Shown piece after piece: positions 36,612-45,580 of a stretch of DNA of 64,000 nucleotides (the stretch's first letter is position 1; each line of letters opens with the position of its first letter). The notes beneath the pieces are model-generated. The model worked only from the letters and a program-made list of their open reading frames with translations. It had not been told where the DNA came from and searched no databases. The DNA comes from Serratia sp. PL17 (lineage in GTDB: Bacteria; Pseudomonadota; Gammaproteobacteria; Enterobacterales; Enterobacteriaceae), in assembly GCF_017832355.1 (NCBI RefSeq), contig NZ_JAFIBY010000010.1, positions 62,001-126,000 on the forward strand, written 5' to 3'. The position numbers and the translations under genes are program-made.

Positions 36612-37391
36612 ATGTTGACTGATGCGTTATTGATTGCACTATTGGCAGGATTGGCAGGGGTCGATTTGTTTGACGGTCTGACCCACTTCCATCGTCCGGT
36701 CGTGCTGGGGCCGCTGGTTGGTCTGATTCTGGGGGACGTTTACACCGGCCTGTTGGTCGGGGGCACATTGGAACTGGTGTGGATGGGCATGGTGCCGCTG
36801 GCGGGAGCTCAGCCCCCGAATGTGGTGATTGGTGGGGTGATTGGCACGGCATTCGCCATTCTGACCAAGGCTGACCCCAAGGTTGCGATCGGCGTTGCAG
36901 TGCCGTTTTCGATTGCAGTACAGGGCTGCATTACGCTGCTGTTTACGCTGTTTTCGCCGATGATGCACCGTTGTGACCGCATGGTGAAAGAACTGAACTG
37001 GCGCGGCATTGAACGGGTGAATTATCTCGGTATTACCATCCTGTTTGCGTTCTATTTTGTGGTGGCGTTTCTGCCGATTTATTTCGGTGCTGATGCGGCC
37101 AGCGCCATGGTGCAAAAAGCACCGGTTTGGCTCCTGGATGGCCTGGCGGTAGCGGGCGGTATGATGCCGGCGATTGGTTTCTCATTGCTGATGAAAGTGA
37201 TGATGAAAAAAACCTACGTGGCCTATTTCATCCTCGGTTTCATTTCCGTCACCTTCCTGAAATTGCCCATTCTGGCCGTGGCGCTGGGTGCGCTGGCGAT
37301 CGCACTGATCGATTTCTTTAACAGTCAACGGGCCGGTGCGGATTCGCTCAAACAGCCTGTACAACAGGAGGATGCTGAAGATGGCATTTAA
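36612..37391 (+). CDS. agaW: PTS EIIC component, mannose-class (AgaW-like)
   Basis: 259 aa inner-membrane permease subunit of the mannose-sorbose PTS class (LLAGLAGVDLFDGLTHFHRPVVLGPLVGL; GALVELVWMG-type motif present as GGTLELVWMGMVPLAGAQPP). ATG 36612 has GGGGG 5-6 nt upstream; the frame is open back to 36594 but that overlaps agaV. Its last 11 bases overlap the EIID gene, indicating coupled translation. Confidence 0.9.
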   Translation: MLTDALLIALLAGLAGVDLFDGLTHFHRPVVLGPLVGLILGDVYTGLLVGGTLELVWMGMVPLAGAQPPNVVIGGVIGTAFAILTKADPKVAIGVAVPFSIAVQGCITLLFTLFSPMMHRCDRMVKELNWRGIERVNYLGITILFAFYFVVAFLPIYFGADAASAMVQKAPVWLLDGLAVAGGMMPAIGFSLLMKVMMKKTYVAYFILGFISVTFLKLPILAVALGALAIALIDFFNSQRAGADSLKQPVQQEDAEDGI

Positions 37392-38274
37392 TGATTCCGA
37401 CGACCTGCTGGCACAAAAAGCGGAACACCGTTTAGCACAGGCGCTGGCCACCAGCCAGGTCGAGCAGGACGACTACGTCGATAGTCAACCCGCTGAGGCG
37501 TTGACCCGTGGAGATATCAACCGCATGGCCTGGCGTTCGTTGCTGTTGCAGGCGTCGTTTAACTATGAACGAATGCAGGCCGGTGGCTGGCTGTACCAAC
37601 TGATCCCGGGTTTGCGCAAGATCCACCGCAATCCACAGGACCTGGCCAACTCGATGAAAATGCACATGGAGTTTATCAATGTGCACCCGTTTGACGTCAC
37701 CTTCCTTTCCGGACTGGTGTTGGCAATGGAGCAAAACAAGGAGAAGATTTCCACCATTCGCGCAGTAAAAGTGGCGCTGATGGGCCCATTGGGCGGTATT
37801 GGCGACGCGTTGTTTTGGCTGACGCTGCTGCCGATTTGTGCCGGGATTGGGGCCTCGCTGGCGCTGGAAGGCAGCCTGTTCGGGCCGATCGTCTTCCTCT
37901 TGCTGTTTAACGTTTTCCACTTCGGTTTGCGTTTCGGGCTGGCGCACTACGGTTACCAGGCCGGCACCAGTGCGTTGGCGCTGCTGAAAACGCACACCCG
38001 ACGAATATCCCACGCCGCGTCGATTGTCGGCATGACGGTAATCGGTGCATTGGTGGCCTCATACGTTCACCTTTCTACCCCGCTGGTGATGCATGCCGGC
38101 AAGGCCAGAGTGGCGTTACAGACCGACGTGCTGGACAAGCTTATGCCCAACCTGTTGCCCCTGTGTTTTACGCTGCTGATTTTCTTCCTGATGAAGCGGG
38201 GTTTTTCACCCGTCAAATTGATTGGCGTGACAGTGGTGATTGGGGTCGTGGGCAAATTTATCGGTTTATTGTGA
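37381..38274 (+). CDS. agaE: PTS EIID component, mannose-class (AgaE-like)
   Basis: 297 aa. EIID-specific segments: LLLQASFNYERMQAGGWLYQLIPGLRKIH, EFINVHPF, MGPLGGIGDALFW, and C-terminal membrane spans. ATG 37381 sits 9 nt after AGGAGG; ATG 37372 touches that site and is unlikely. With EIIC it forms the membrane channel of the transporter. Confidence 0.92.
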   Translation: MAFNDSDDLLAQKAEHRLAQALATSQVEQDDYVDSQPAEALTRGDINRMAWRSLLLQASFNYERMQAGGWLYQLIPGLRKIHRNPQDLANSMKMHMEFINVHPFDVTFLSGLVLAMEQNKEKISTIRAVKVALMGPLGGIGDALFWLTLLPICAGIGASLALEGSLFGPIVFLLLFNVFHFGLRFGLAHYGYQAGTSALALLKTHTRRISHAASIVGMTVIGALVASYVHLSTPLVMHAGKARVALQTDVLDKLMPNLLPLCFTLLIFFLMKRGFSPVKLIGVTVVIGVVGKFIGLL

Positions 38275-38284
38275 GGAAAGGGCT

Positions 38285-38719
38285 ATGCCAGGCATTGTGA
38301 TTACCGGTCATGGTGGCTTCGCCAGTGGGCTGTTGCAGGCGGTTGAGCAGGTCGTGGGGCCGCAAGAGAACTGCGTCGCGGTCAATTTTCCCGAACAGAT
38401 GAGCACCGCCCAGTTAAATGTGGCGCTGGGTGCTGCGTTGGCTGAGGTGACGCAACCGGACGGTGTGGTGTTCCTGACTGACATGCTCGGTGGTTCACCG
38501 TTTCGCTGCGCCAGTGAACTGGCGGACTTGCATGGCGATTGTGAGGTGCTGACGGGGGTGAATATGCAGTTGGCGGCAGAAATGATGCTGGAGCGAGAAG
38601 GGTTGAGTCTGGACGAGTTTCGCGAAGTGGCACTGGCATGCGGCAAGCGTGGCCTCACCAGCCTATGGCATGAAAGACGCCGGGTAAAATGCGAGGACGT
38701 GCAAACCGACGGTATTTGA
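38285..38719 (+). CDS. agaF: PTS EIIA component, mannose-class (AgaF-like)
   Basis: 144 aa cytoplasmic domain receiving phosphate from HPr on H9 (MPGIVITGHGGF). The DMLGGSPF motif is characteristic of the fold. GAGGAAAGG lies upstream of the ATG at 38285, 10 bp after the EIID stop. It is the last gene of the operon; a hairpin follows immediately. agaA, agaS and a KbaY-type gene, which complete the pathway in E. coli, are absent. Confidence 0.9.
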   Translation: MPGIVITGHGGFASGLLQAVEQVVGPQENCVAVNFPEQMSTAQLNVALGAALAEVTQPDGVVFLTDMLGGSPFRCASELADLHGDCEVLTGVNMQLAAEMMLEREGLSLDEFREVALACGKRGLTSLWHERRRVKCEDVQTDGI

Positions 38720-38724
38720 GAGGA

Positions 38725-38756
38725 ACCGGGCGCCGCCATGGTAGGGGGCGCCCGGT
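38725..38756. terminator. Bidirectional hairpin ending the aga operon
   Basis: ACCGGGCGCC / GGCGCCCGGT, 10-bp perfect stem and 12-nt loop, between convergent agaF and the ABC gene. Confidence 0.75.
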
Positions 38757-38763
38757 CGGTCGG

Positions 38764-40500
38764 TTAGCCCGCGATGGGCAGTGGGCTCAGTGACATGCGG
38801 GCCGGTTGGTTTTCTTCCACACGATTAAAACGCCAGCAGCTTTGATGGTATTTCGCTACGCTGTTGCGGTGCGCCACGCTGACTAAGGTCACCTGCGGTA
38901 ACTCATCCACCAGTAAACAGTACATCAGTTGTTCTGTCTCGTCGTCCAGCGCACTGGTGGCTTCGTCGAGGAACAAAATGTCTGGGCGGGTAAGAATGGC
39001 GCGGGCGAATGCCAGCCGTTGTTGTTCACCCGGCGACAGGCGCTGACTCCAGTTGGCACTGGTATCCAGCCAGCGCTGCAGATGCTTCAGCCGGCAATTT
39101 TCCAACACCTTCAACAACTGCTCATCAGGGTATTCGGCTGCAAGATGCGGATAGCTCAGCGCTTCCCGCAGTGTACCGATCGGAATATAACTGCGCTGTG
39201 GCAAAAATAGGGTACTGCTGGCGGCGTCGCGCCCAATCGCACCAGAGCCATATGGCCAGATACCGGCGATAGCGCGTAGCAGCGTGGATTTACCGCAGCC
39301 CGATGGGCCGACAATCAGCACGCGTTCGCCGCGTTTCAGGGTCATCGACGTGGGATCCAGCAAAGGCTGGCCGTCTGGTAACTGCAGGCTGAGACGATCG
39401 AGGATCACCGGTTGGCCGTTTTCCTGCTGCAATTGAATGCCGCGTTGCTGATGGTGTACCTGATCCACGGCGGCGTTAAAACCGGCCAGACGGTTTACAC
39501 AGGCTTTCCAGGTTGCCAAATCGCTGAAAGCGTCGATAAACCATGATAATGCGCCCTGGACCTGACCAAAGGCGGAAGAGATCTGCATGAGTCCCCCCAT
39601 CTCGATGGCGCCAGAGAAGTAACGCGGCGCAGCCACCAGCATTGGGAAAACAATGGCGAATTGGCTGTAAAAGTTAGTGGCAATGTTGAGCCGTCGGGTG
39701 ATGTGCATAATTGACCACCAGTTGGCGCGGATGGTGTCAAAGCGGTCGCCCAACTGTTGTGCTTCGCGCGGTTCACCCTGATACAGGGCAATCGCGTCGT
39801 TGTTTTCACGGATGCGGATCAGGCCGAAACGAAAGTTTGCCTCATAGCGCTCCTGATTAAAGCCGAGCTGGACCAATGGCTTGCCGACCCACCAGATCAA
39901 GAGCGAACCCAGCACCGCATACAAGAGGGCGAACCACACCATGTAACCAGGCAGGGTGATGGCATGCTGGTGAATGATAAAGGTCATTGGCCCACTGACG
40001 TGCCAAAGAATGGTAATAAAAGAAAACAGTGTCACCAGACTGGAGAGCAGCCCGAGCGACAAAGAGAGTGTGTACTGTGTCAGGACGTTGAGATCTTCGG
40101 CGATACGCTGGTCCGGGTTATCAACGATCTGCTGTTGCTCGGTGTGGTAATAGGCCTGATGTGCCAGCCATTTGCCCATGAATTTCTCTGTCATCCAGCG
40201 CCGCCAACGCATTTGCAGGCCTTGTGTCAGATAAATTTTATACACCGCCAGCACGATGAAAATGAGTGCCAAATAGGTAAAGCGCCACAGCTGTGCCTTG
40301 AATACCGGGTAGTTTTTGTTTTGCAGCGCGTCATAGAACACTTGGTTCCATTGGTTGATCAATACGCTGATATACACCAACCCGAGCGACAGGACGATGA
40401 TGGCGATCAGCATCGACCAGGCCCGCCATTTTTCTTCCGAAACCCAGAATGGCTTTATCAATTGCCAGACGGCATGTTTGGAGGTAGGGGTTGTGTTCAT
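38764..40500 (-). CDS. ABC transporter, SbmA/BacA-YddA type (fused permease-ATPase)
   Basis: 578 aa from ATG 40500. N-terminal ABC_membrane_2 domain (LINQWNQVFYDALQNKNYPVF; NPDQRIAEDL) and C-terminal ATPase with Walker A GPSGCGKST, signature LSPGEQQRL, Walker B ILFLDEATSALDD. Related to E. coli YddA and to the peroxisomal ABCD fatty-acyl exporters; SbmA relatives without an ATPase import peptides. The substrate is not known. The start is uncertain: ATGs at 40524 and 40536 are also in frame. Confidence 0.85.
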   Translation of the reverse strand: MNTTPTSKHAVWQLIKPFWVSEEKWRAWSMLIAIIVLSLGLVYISVLINQWNQVFYDALQNKNYPVFKAQLWRFTYLALIFIVLAVYKIYLTQGLQMRWRRWMTEKFMGKWLAHQAYYHTEQQQIVDNPDQRIAEDLNVLTQYTLSLSLGLLSSLVTLFSFITILWHVSGPMTFIIHQHAITLPGYMVWFALLYAVLGSLLIWWVGKPLVQLGFNQERYEANFRFGLIRIRENNDAIALYQGEPREAQQLGDRFDTIRANWWSIMHITRRLNIATNFYSQFAIVFPMLVAAPRYFSGAIEMGGLMQISSAFGQVQGALSWFIDAFSDLATWKACVNRLAGFNAAVDQVHHQQRGIQLQQENGQPVILDRLSLQLPDGQPLLDPTSMTLKRGERVLIVGPSGCGKSTLLRAIAGIWPYGSGAIGRDAASSTLFLPQRSYIPIGTLREALSYPHLAAEYPDEQLLKVLENCRLKHLQRWLDTSANWSQRLSPGEQQRLAFARAILTRPDILFLDEATSALDDETEQLMYCLLVDELPQVTLVSVAHRNSVAKYHQSCWRFNRVEENQPARMSLSPLPIAG

Positions 40501-40691
40501 GGGATCCCATAAATTATGCATTTTCTTCAGCATGGGCCGGGGGCAAGTAACAAACAAACCTGGACTGTAAGCAGTTTTAACGCAGCTAACCGTTTGAAAT
40601 ATTGCGACTGAATCGTCAGGGGTGATGCCATGCCCGATGGCGGTTATACTGGCGCCGAAATTGGGTTTTTTTATTGCGGAAAGGATAAGTG

Positions 40692-41399
40692 ATGAAGGCG
40701 TTGGTCCCCTTGCTGTTGGCCTATGGCGTGCTCGTTAGCGACCAGGCTATGGCACAGATTGATGAGCCGGATATTAATGCCGATTGTCACAAAGTGGCGA
40801 GCTACGCTGAACTGGGGAACAGTGCCTATAAGCGCGGCGACTATTCGCATGCCGCCGATATTTTCCGCGATCAGGCTGCCTGGAGCGAGTTTTGTGGTCT
40901 GGACGAACAGGCAACAGCCACGGCCTACAATAACGTGGCGTTGGCCCTGATGCATGCAGGTGAATTGCTCAAGGCTCGGGCTTATTTAGAGCTGGCGCCG
41001 CAAGACAGTAAATCCCGGCATAATCTAACGCTGTTGCAGCAGCGGTTAGCGAAGCAGCCACCGCTGGACGGGCCCGGCGGTGTCTACTGGCAATATGCCG
41101 GACGTGGCGTATGGAGCGAAGTGGACATCAAACCGCAGGATGGGCACTGGCTGATAAGCTATTCCGGCTATTACATGCCGCAGATGGGCCTGTATTACGG
41201 ACCGAATATGGGGGAGTTCGCCGAAGTGCTACCGATTGAACATGGCAAAGCGGTGTACCATCAACGGGAACCGGAGGACGCAACGACCTGTGATGTGTCC
41301 ATGCAGTTCAGGGCTGATTCGCTGGACATGCGCACCCATGGCGACTGCGGTTTTGGCTTTAACGTGCGGGCTGAAGGGCGCTTTGTGCGGGTTGAATAG
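40692..41399 (+). CDS. Exported TPR-containing protein of unknown function
   Basis: 235 aa with an N-terminal signal peptide (MKALVPLLLAYGVLVSDQAMA, cleavage after about residue 21). Residues 35-100 look like two TPR units (GNSAYKRGDYSHAADIFRD; AYNNVALALMHAGELLKARAYL). A C-terminal ~110-residue domain rich in Y, G and acidic residues follows (GVWSEVDIKPQDGHW, GYYMPQMGLYYG). AAGGA is 6 nt before the ATG. A terminator follows; monocistronic. Probably periplasmic; function unknown. Confidence 0.75.
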   Translation: MKALVPLLLAYGVLVSDQAMAQIDEPDINADCHKVASYAELGNSAYKRGDYSHAADIFRDQAAWSEFCGLDEQATATAYNNVALALMHAGELLKARAYLELAPQDSKSRHNLTLLQQRLAKQPPLDGPGGVYWQYAGRGVWSEVDIKPQDGHWLISYSGYYMPQMGLYYGPNMGEFAEVLPIEHGKAVYHQREPEDATTCDVSMQFRADSLDMRTHGDCGFGFNVRAEGRFVRVE

Positions 41400-41401
41400 T
41401 G

Positions 41402-41437
41402 AGCCCCGGGTATTCAATCGCATGAACGCCCGGGGCT
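41402..41437. terminator. Bidirectional hairpin
   Basis: AGCCCCGGG / CCCGGGGCT, 9-bp perfect stem, 18-nt loop, between the convergent TPR and DsbA-like genes. Confidence 0.6.
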
Positions 41438-41446
41438 GTGGCCGCT

Positions 41447-42097
41447 TTAAGCCCAGGTGGTGGCACCACTGAGCAACTCTTTCCAGGCCTCGACATTGCC
41501 CAGATAGTTACCCACAGGGAGTTGGCGCAAATGACCTTCGCTGTCTTCCAACGCAAAGGTCGGGAACCCTTGACCGTGAATTTTGGCCAAAAGCGCCCGG
41601 CTTTGCGCAATGTGCTGGGCGGTCGGCGCACCGGCGTTAAAACGCATTTCGGCGATGAACGGCGCAGAGGCTAAGCCTAACTCCTTCGCCAAGGCTTCCA
41701 ACACCGGCGTGTCGGCGATACGTCGGCCTTCCTTATAATGCGCCTCTTGAATGCGATGCAGCATATCCAGCCCACGCCCTGCCAGCGCTTGGGCCGCCAG
41801 TATTGCAGTAATTGGCGGCTCAGAGTCCATGACTGCGGTGGTGTCACGCAGTAGCCCGTTGAAATAGGCCTCACCGAAAGGTTGCCCGGTTAACTCCGCA
41901 ATACGTTTATCGTGCGGAATGACATAGTTGCGCCATTCGTCCGTGATCTGACGGCGATTGTTGCCGGTCATCATGCCGCCAGCGTGCAGGGCGATGGTCA
42001 GCCCTGGAATAGTTTTGGCCGCTTTTACCAGTGGGGCAGCGCCATAGCACCAGCCACACAGCGGATCGAAAATATAATGCAGAGTCGTGCCGGTCAT
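41447..42097 (-). CDS. DsbA-family thioredoxin-fold protein
   Basis: 216 aa with the CGWC active site at residues 14-17 near the N terminus and no signal peptide, so cytoplasmic. It resembles FrnE/2-hydroxychromene-2-carboxylate isomerase-like DsbA proteins (FDPLCGWCYG; GQGFPTFALED with the cis-proline region). It follows the MBL-fold gene by 112 bp on the same strand and may be in its operon. Its exact redox role is not known. Confidence 0.85.
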   Translation of the reverse strand: MTGTTLHYIFDPLCGWCYGAAPLVKAAKTIPGLTIALHAGGMMTGNNRRQITDEWRNYVIPHDKRIAELTGQPFGEAYFNGLLRDTTAVMDSEPPITAILAAQALAGRGLDMLHRIQEAHYKEGRRIADTPVLEALAKELGLASAPFIAEMRFNAGAPTAQHIAQSRALLAKIHGQGFPTFALEDSEGHLRQLPVGNYLGNVEAWKELLSGATTWA

Positions 42098-42209
42098 CTT
42101 TATTCCTCGTTATACCTCTTGTCTTCCAGGCGGCAGCATTGCCACCTGGAAGAGGTCAGGTACTTATCTGTGCAATCAATAACGCCTTAGCCTGCTTTTT
42201 GTTGCACGC

Positions 42210-43094
42210 TTATTGAGGCCACTTCATTTCGCCTTTCAGCACTTTGGCGCTCAGTTCCAGACTCGATTCATCTTTCAGGTTCGGGTAATGCTTTTTCATC
42301 GCCGCAATCAGTTCTGCAGAGTTTTTGGTCTTCGGCAGCTCAGCTTCCAGCGTGGTCAGGTAATTCTGGGTAAAGGTGACGGACTTAAGTGTCTGATCGG
42401 CACCCGGCAGGAAGTGACCAGGAACAACGACGTTTGGCTTCAATGCTTTGATGCCTTCCAGCGTTTGTTGCCAGTGTGCACGTGATTCAACCGTTTGGTT
42501 ATCGGCGACCCACGGGTGGATATTGTCACCGGCAACGGGAACACCGCCCACGACAGCCTTCAGCGCGGGGATCCACACATAGGTGCGCTCTGGTGTTGGG
42601 CCCGTCAGGCCTTTCACTTCCACTTTCTGGCCGTCAACGGTGAAACTGTCACCCTGCAACGCCTGAGGTACAACGACCGCTTTTGGTGCGTTATCTTTCA
42701 GGATCGGGCCCCAGTACGCGACTTTGCCGTCTTTGGTTGCGTTGATTTCTTTGATCGTGCCAGGTGACGCGATGATTTTTGCCTGTGGGAAAGCGGCCTT
42801 AATGACGTCCAGACCGAAGTAGAAATCAGGATCTGAATGGCTGATATAGACGGTGGTCAGTTTTTTACCGGTCGCTTTGATCTTTTTCACCAGTTCTTCC
42901 GCGTCGTTGCGCTGGAACTGGGCATCGATCAAGGCCACTTCGTGTTTGCCGCTGATGATTTCAGATGACACAGGGAACACGCTTTTCTCGCCTGGATTGT
43001 ACACTTCCATGGTCAGGGTATTGGCCGCAGTGGCGTAGGCACTGAAGGCCGTGATGCCGGCGAAGGCCAGAGTCAATAATGATTTGTTAAACAT
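42210..43094 (-). CDS. Exported metallo-beta-lactamase-fold protein with altered metal ligands
   Basis: 294 aa with a signal peptide (about residues 1-23, ending ATAAN), so periplasmic. The MBL fold is recognisable, but the HxHxDH motif reads H86-S-D88-P-D90-F91, the GHTPG-type histidine position reads GPTPE (P166), while D190 and H227 (VPGHFLP) are kept. Three of the six usual zinc-ligand positions are therefore replaced. Catalysis may use one metal or none. ATG 43094 has AGAGATC upstream; an upstream extension to 43175 lacks support. It is divergent from a LysR gene (108 bp). Confidence 0.8.
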   Translation of the reverse strand: MFNKSLLTLAFAGITAFSAYATAANTLTMEVYNPGEKSVFPVSSEIISGKHEVALIDAQFQRNDAEELVKKIKATGKKLTTVYISHSDPDFYFGLDVIKAAFPQAKIIASPGTIKEINATKDGKVAYWGPILKDNAPKAVVVPQALQGDSFTVDGQKVEVKGLTGPTPERTYVWIPALKAVVGGVPVAGDNIHPWVADNQTVESRAHWQQTLEGIKALKPNVVVPGHFLPGADQTLKSVTFTQNYLTTLEAELPKTKNSAELIAAMKKHYPNLKDESSLELSAKVLKGEMKWPQ

Positions 43095-43202
43095 GGTTAG
43101 AGATCCTTGAGTCGCGATTAATGTTGTACAGATGTTAGGTTGCATAAAGCGATAGAAAAACCGGATAATAAGCAATTATTCATTGCGTAAATCGGACGAA
43201 TC

Positions 43203-44111
43203 ATGGATCGCATTACCGCAGCTGAGGTTTTTATCACCATTGTTGACCGTGGCAGCATGATTGCCGCCGCAGAAACGTTGGAAATGTCGCGAGCGATGGT
43301 GACCCGTTATCTCGCCCAGATGGAGCAATGGGCCGGCGCACGTTTACTGCACCGTACTACCCGTAAGCTTAGTCTGACTGACGCCGGAGAGCGCACATTG
43401 GAGCGTTGCCGACAGATGCTGGCGCTGGCAGGTGAGATTGATCTGGTTGAAAGTGAACAGAGCGACGAACTGCGTGGCTTGCTGCGCATCACCTGTTCGC
43501 AGTCCTTGGGTCAGACGGTGCTGGTGGGGGCGGTTGCGCAATACCTCAAGCGCCACCCGCAGGTTGCGGTGGATCTGCAAATGAATAATCGCACGGTGAA
43601 TTTGGTGGAAGAGCGCATTGATTTGGCATTGCGTATCACGAATGAACTGGATCCCAATTTAATCGCTCGGCCATTGTCATCCTGTGCATCCGTAGTCTGT
43701 GCGTCTCCGGCTTATCTGGCGGCGCAGGGTACGCCACGTCACCCACAAGATCTGGCATTGCACAACTGTCTGACGTATTCCTACTTCGGTAAAAGCCTGT
43801 GGCATTTTGATCACCAAGGGGTGAAATCGGCGGTCGCGGTGAGCGGTAATCTCAGTGCCAATGAATCCGTGGTGTTGATGGCGGGGACCGTACAGGGGGC
43901 CGGTATTTCCATGCAGCCTTATTATTCGGCAGCGCCGTTGTTGGCCAGTGGCGAGCTGATTGAGCTGATGCCGGATTACCAGCCCCAATCTATGGGGATT
44001 TACGGTATTTACACCTCACGCCGGCAAATGCCGGCCACTTTGCGCACCATGTTGGATTTTCTGGTGGAGTGGTTTGCCAATGATGCCGACTGGCGGGCGA
44101 CGCTGCGCTGA
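43203..44111 (+). CDS. LysR-family transcriptional regulator
   Basis: 302 aa. HTH at about residues 5-60 (ITIVDRGSMIAAAETLEMSRAMVTRYLAQME), CrgA-like effector domain (IDLALRITNELDPNLIARPL). It is divergent from the MBL-fold gene and likely controls the MBL-DsbA-like unit. Confidence 0.9.
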   Translation: MDRITAAEVFITIVDRGSMIAAAETLEMSRAMVTRYLAQMEQWAGARLLHRTTRKLSLTDAGERTLERCRQMLALAGEIDLVESEQSDELRGLLRITCSQSLGQTVLVGAVAQYLKRHPQVAVDLQMNNRTVNLVEERIDLALRITNELDPNLIARPLSSCASVVCASPAYLAAQGTPRHPQDLALHNCLTYSYFGKSLWHFDHQGVKSAVAVSGNLSANESVVLMAGTVQGAGISMQPYYSAAPLLASGELIELMPDYQPQSMGIYGIYTSRRQMPATLRTMLDFLVEWFANDADWRATLR

Positions 44112-44425
44112 TATCGTTAACAACACGGTAATATTTGTACACATTTTTCATCATCAGCGCATTCAAGCGGTTAGACGGCTGAGGGGATCTTTTTGTGCCC
44201 TGTCACGGCCCGGTCACTGGTTCTCATACTGACCATCATGTTATTCCTGTCGTGTGAGAAGGGTGAATAAGACTTAATAATTATAGGGTTAAGCAGATTC
44301 CCTGGCTCTTTGAACGCCATTTCTGATTCTTCACGGGCAACCTGTCAGGCTGGCCGGCGATTTTTTGTGTTTTTATCTGCCTCGTGCGACTGCCGCCGGG
44401 GCTTTGTTGATTGGGAGCGTTACAC
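44112..44425. other. Intergenic region upstream of the MFS gene
   Basis: 314 bp; no gene, no strong repeat or promoter recognised. Confidence 0.4.
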
Positions 44426-45580
44426 ATGCCTGTTTCTCTGCTCGCACTGGCATTAAGTGCATTTGCCATCGGCACGACCGAGTTCGTTATTATGGGGTTG
44501 CTGCCTGAAGTTGCCAGGGATCTGCAGGTCTCTATTCCTTCCGCCGGTTGGTTGATCAGCGGCTATGCGCTGGGTGTGGCTATCGGCGCGCCGATCATGG
44601 CGCTGCTGACCGCCAGGCTGCCGCGTAAAAAAACCTTGTTGCTGCTGATGGTGATTTTTATCTTTGGCAACATTATGTGCGCCCTGGGTTACAGCTACGA
44701 TTTCCTGATGCTGGCGCGCATTATCACTGCACTGTGCCACGGTGCGTTTTTCGGTATTGGTGCGGTTGTGGCGGCTAACCTGGTGGCACCTAACCGTCGT
44801 GCCTCTGCGGTCGCGCTGATGTTCACCGGCCTGACGCTGGCTAACGTGTTGGGTGTGCCACTCGGCACCGCATTGGGGCAGGCATTGGGGTGGCGCTCGA
44901 CGTTCTGGGCGGTGGCCGTGATCGGCGTATTATCCTTGATGGCGCTGTACAGCAAGCTGCCAACGGTGAAGGATGAAACACCGACCGATCTGAAAAAAGA
45001 GTTGGCGGCGCTGCGCGGCGGCGGTATCTGGCTTTCGCTACTGATGACGGTGGCCTTTGCCGCATCGATGTTCGCGCTGTTTACTTATATCGCCCCCTTG
45101 TTGACTGAAGTGACCGGCGTTTCGTCGCACGGCGTGAGTTGGACGCTGCTGCTGATGGGCGTGGGCCTGACGCTGGGCAATATCCTTGGCGGCCGTCTGG
45201 CTGACTGGCGTTTGCCGCTGACGTTGACCTGCACTTTCCTGGTGATTGCCTGCTTCGCTGCGCTATTTAGCTGGACCAGCCATGCGATGGTGCAGGCAGA
45301 AATCACGCTGTTCCTGTGGGCGGCTGCGGCATTTGCTGCGGTACCCGCACTGCAAATCAACGTGGTGACTTACGGTAAGAAAGCCCCCAATCTGGTGTCC
45401 ACGCTGAACATTGCCGCGTTTAATGTCGGCAATGCTATTGGTGCCTGGGTAGGTGGAGTCGTGATCGCGCAAGGACTGGGATTGACCAGCGTACCTCTGG
45501 CCGCTGCGGGGATCGCATTGCTGGGGTTGGTTCTGTGCCTGATCACCTTCAGCCGTGCCAAGCGCCCGGCTAGCGCGTAA
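44426..45580 (+). CDS. MFS exporter, AraJ/YdhP-like
   Basis: 384 aa, about 12 membrane spans, DHA1 group. The start SLLALALSAFAIGTTEFVIMGLLPEVA and HGAFFGIGAVVAANLV segments are typical of the AraJ/YdhP subfamily; closer to YdhP than to AraJ by eye. The ATG at 44426 is preferred over 44411. Its 3' end overlaps the convergent lysR gene by 11 bp. Substrate unknown. Confidence 0.85.
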   Translation: MPVSLLALALSAFAIGTTEFVIMGLLPEVARDLQVSIPSAGWLISGYALGVAIGAPIMALLTARLPRKKTLLLLMVIFIFGNIMCALGYSYDFLMLARIITALCHGAFFGIGAVVAANLVAPNRRASAVALMFTGLTLANVLGVPLGTALGQALGWRSTFWAVAVIGVLSLMALYSKLPTVKDETPTDLKKELAALRGGGIWLSLLMTVAFAASMFALFTYIAPLLTEVTGVSSHGVSWTLLLMGVGLTLGNILGGRLADWRLPLTLTCTFLVIACFAALFSWTSHAMVQAEITLFLWAAAAFAAVPALQINVVTYGKKAPNLVSTLNIAAFNVGNAIGAWVGGVVIAQGLGLTSVPLAAAGIALLGLVLCLITFSRAKRPASA

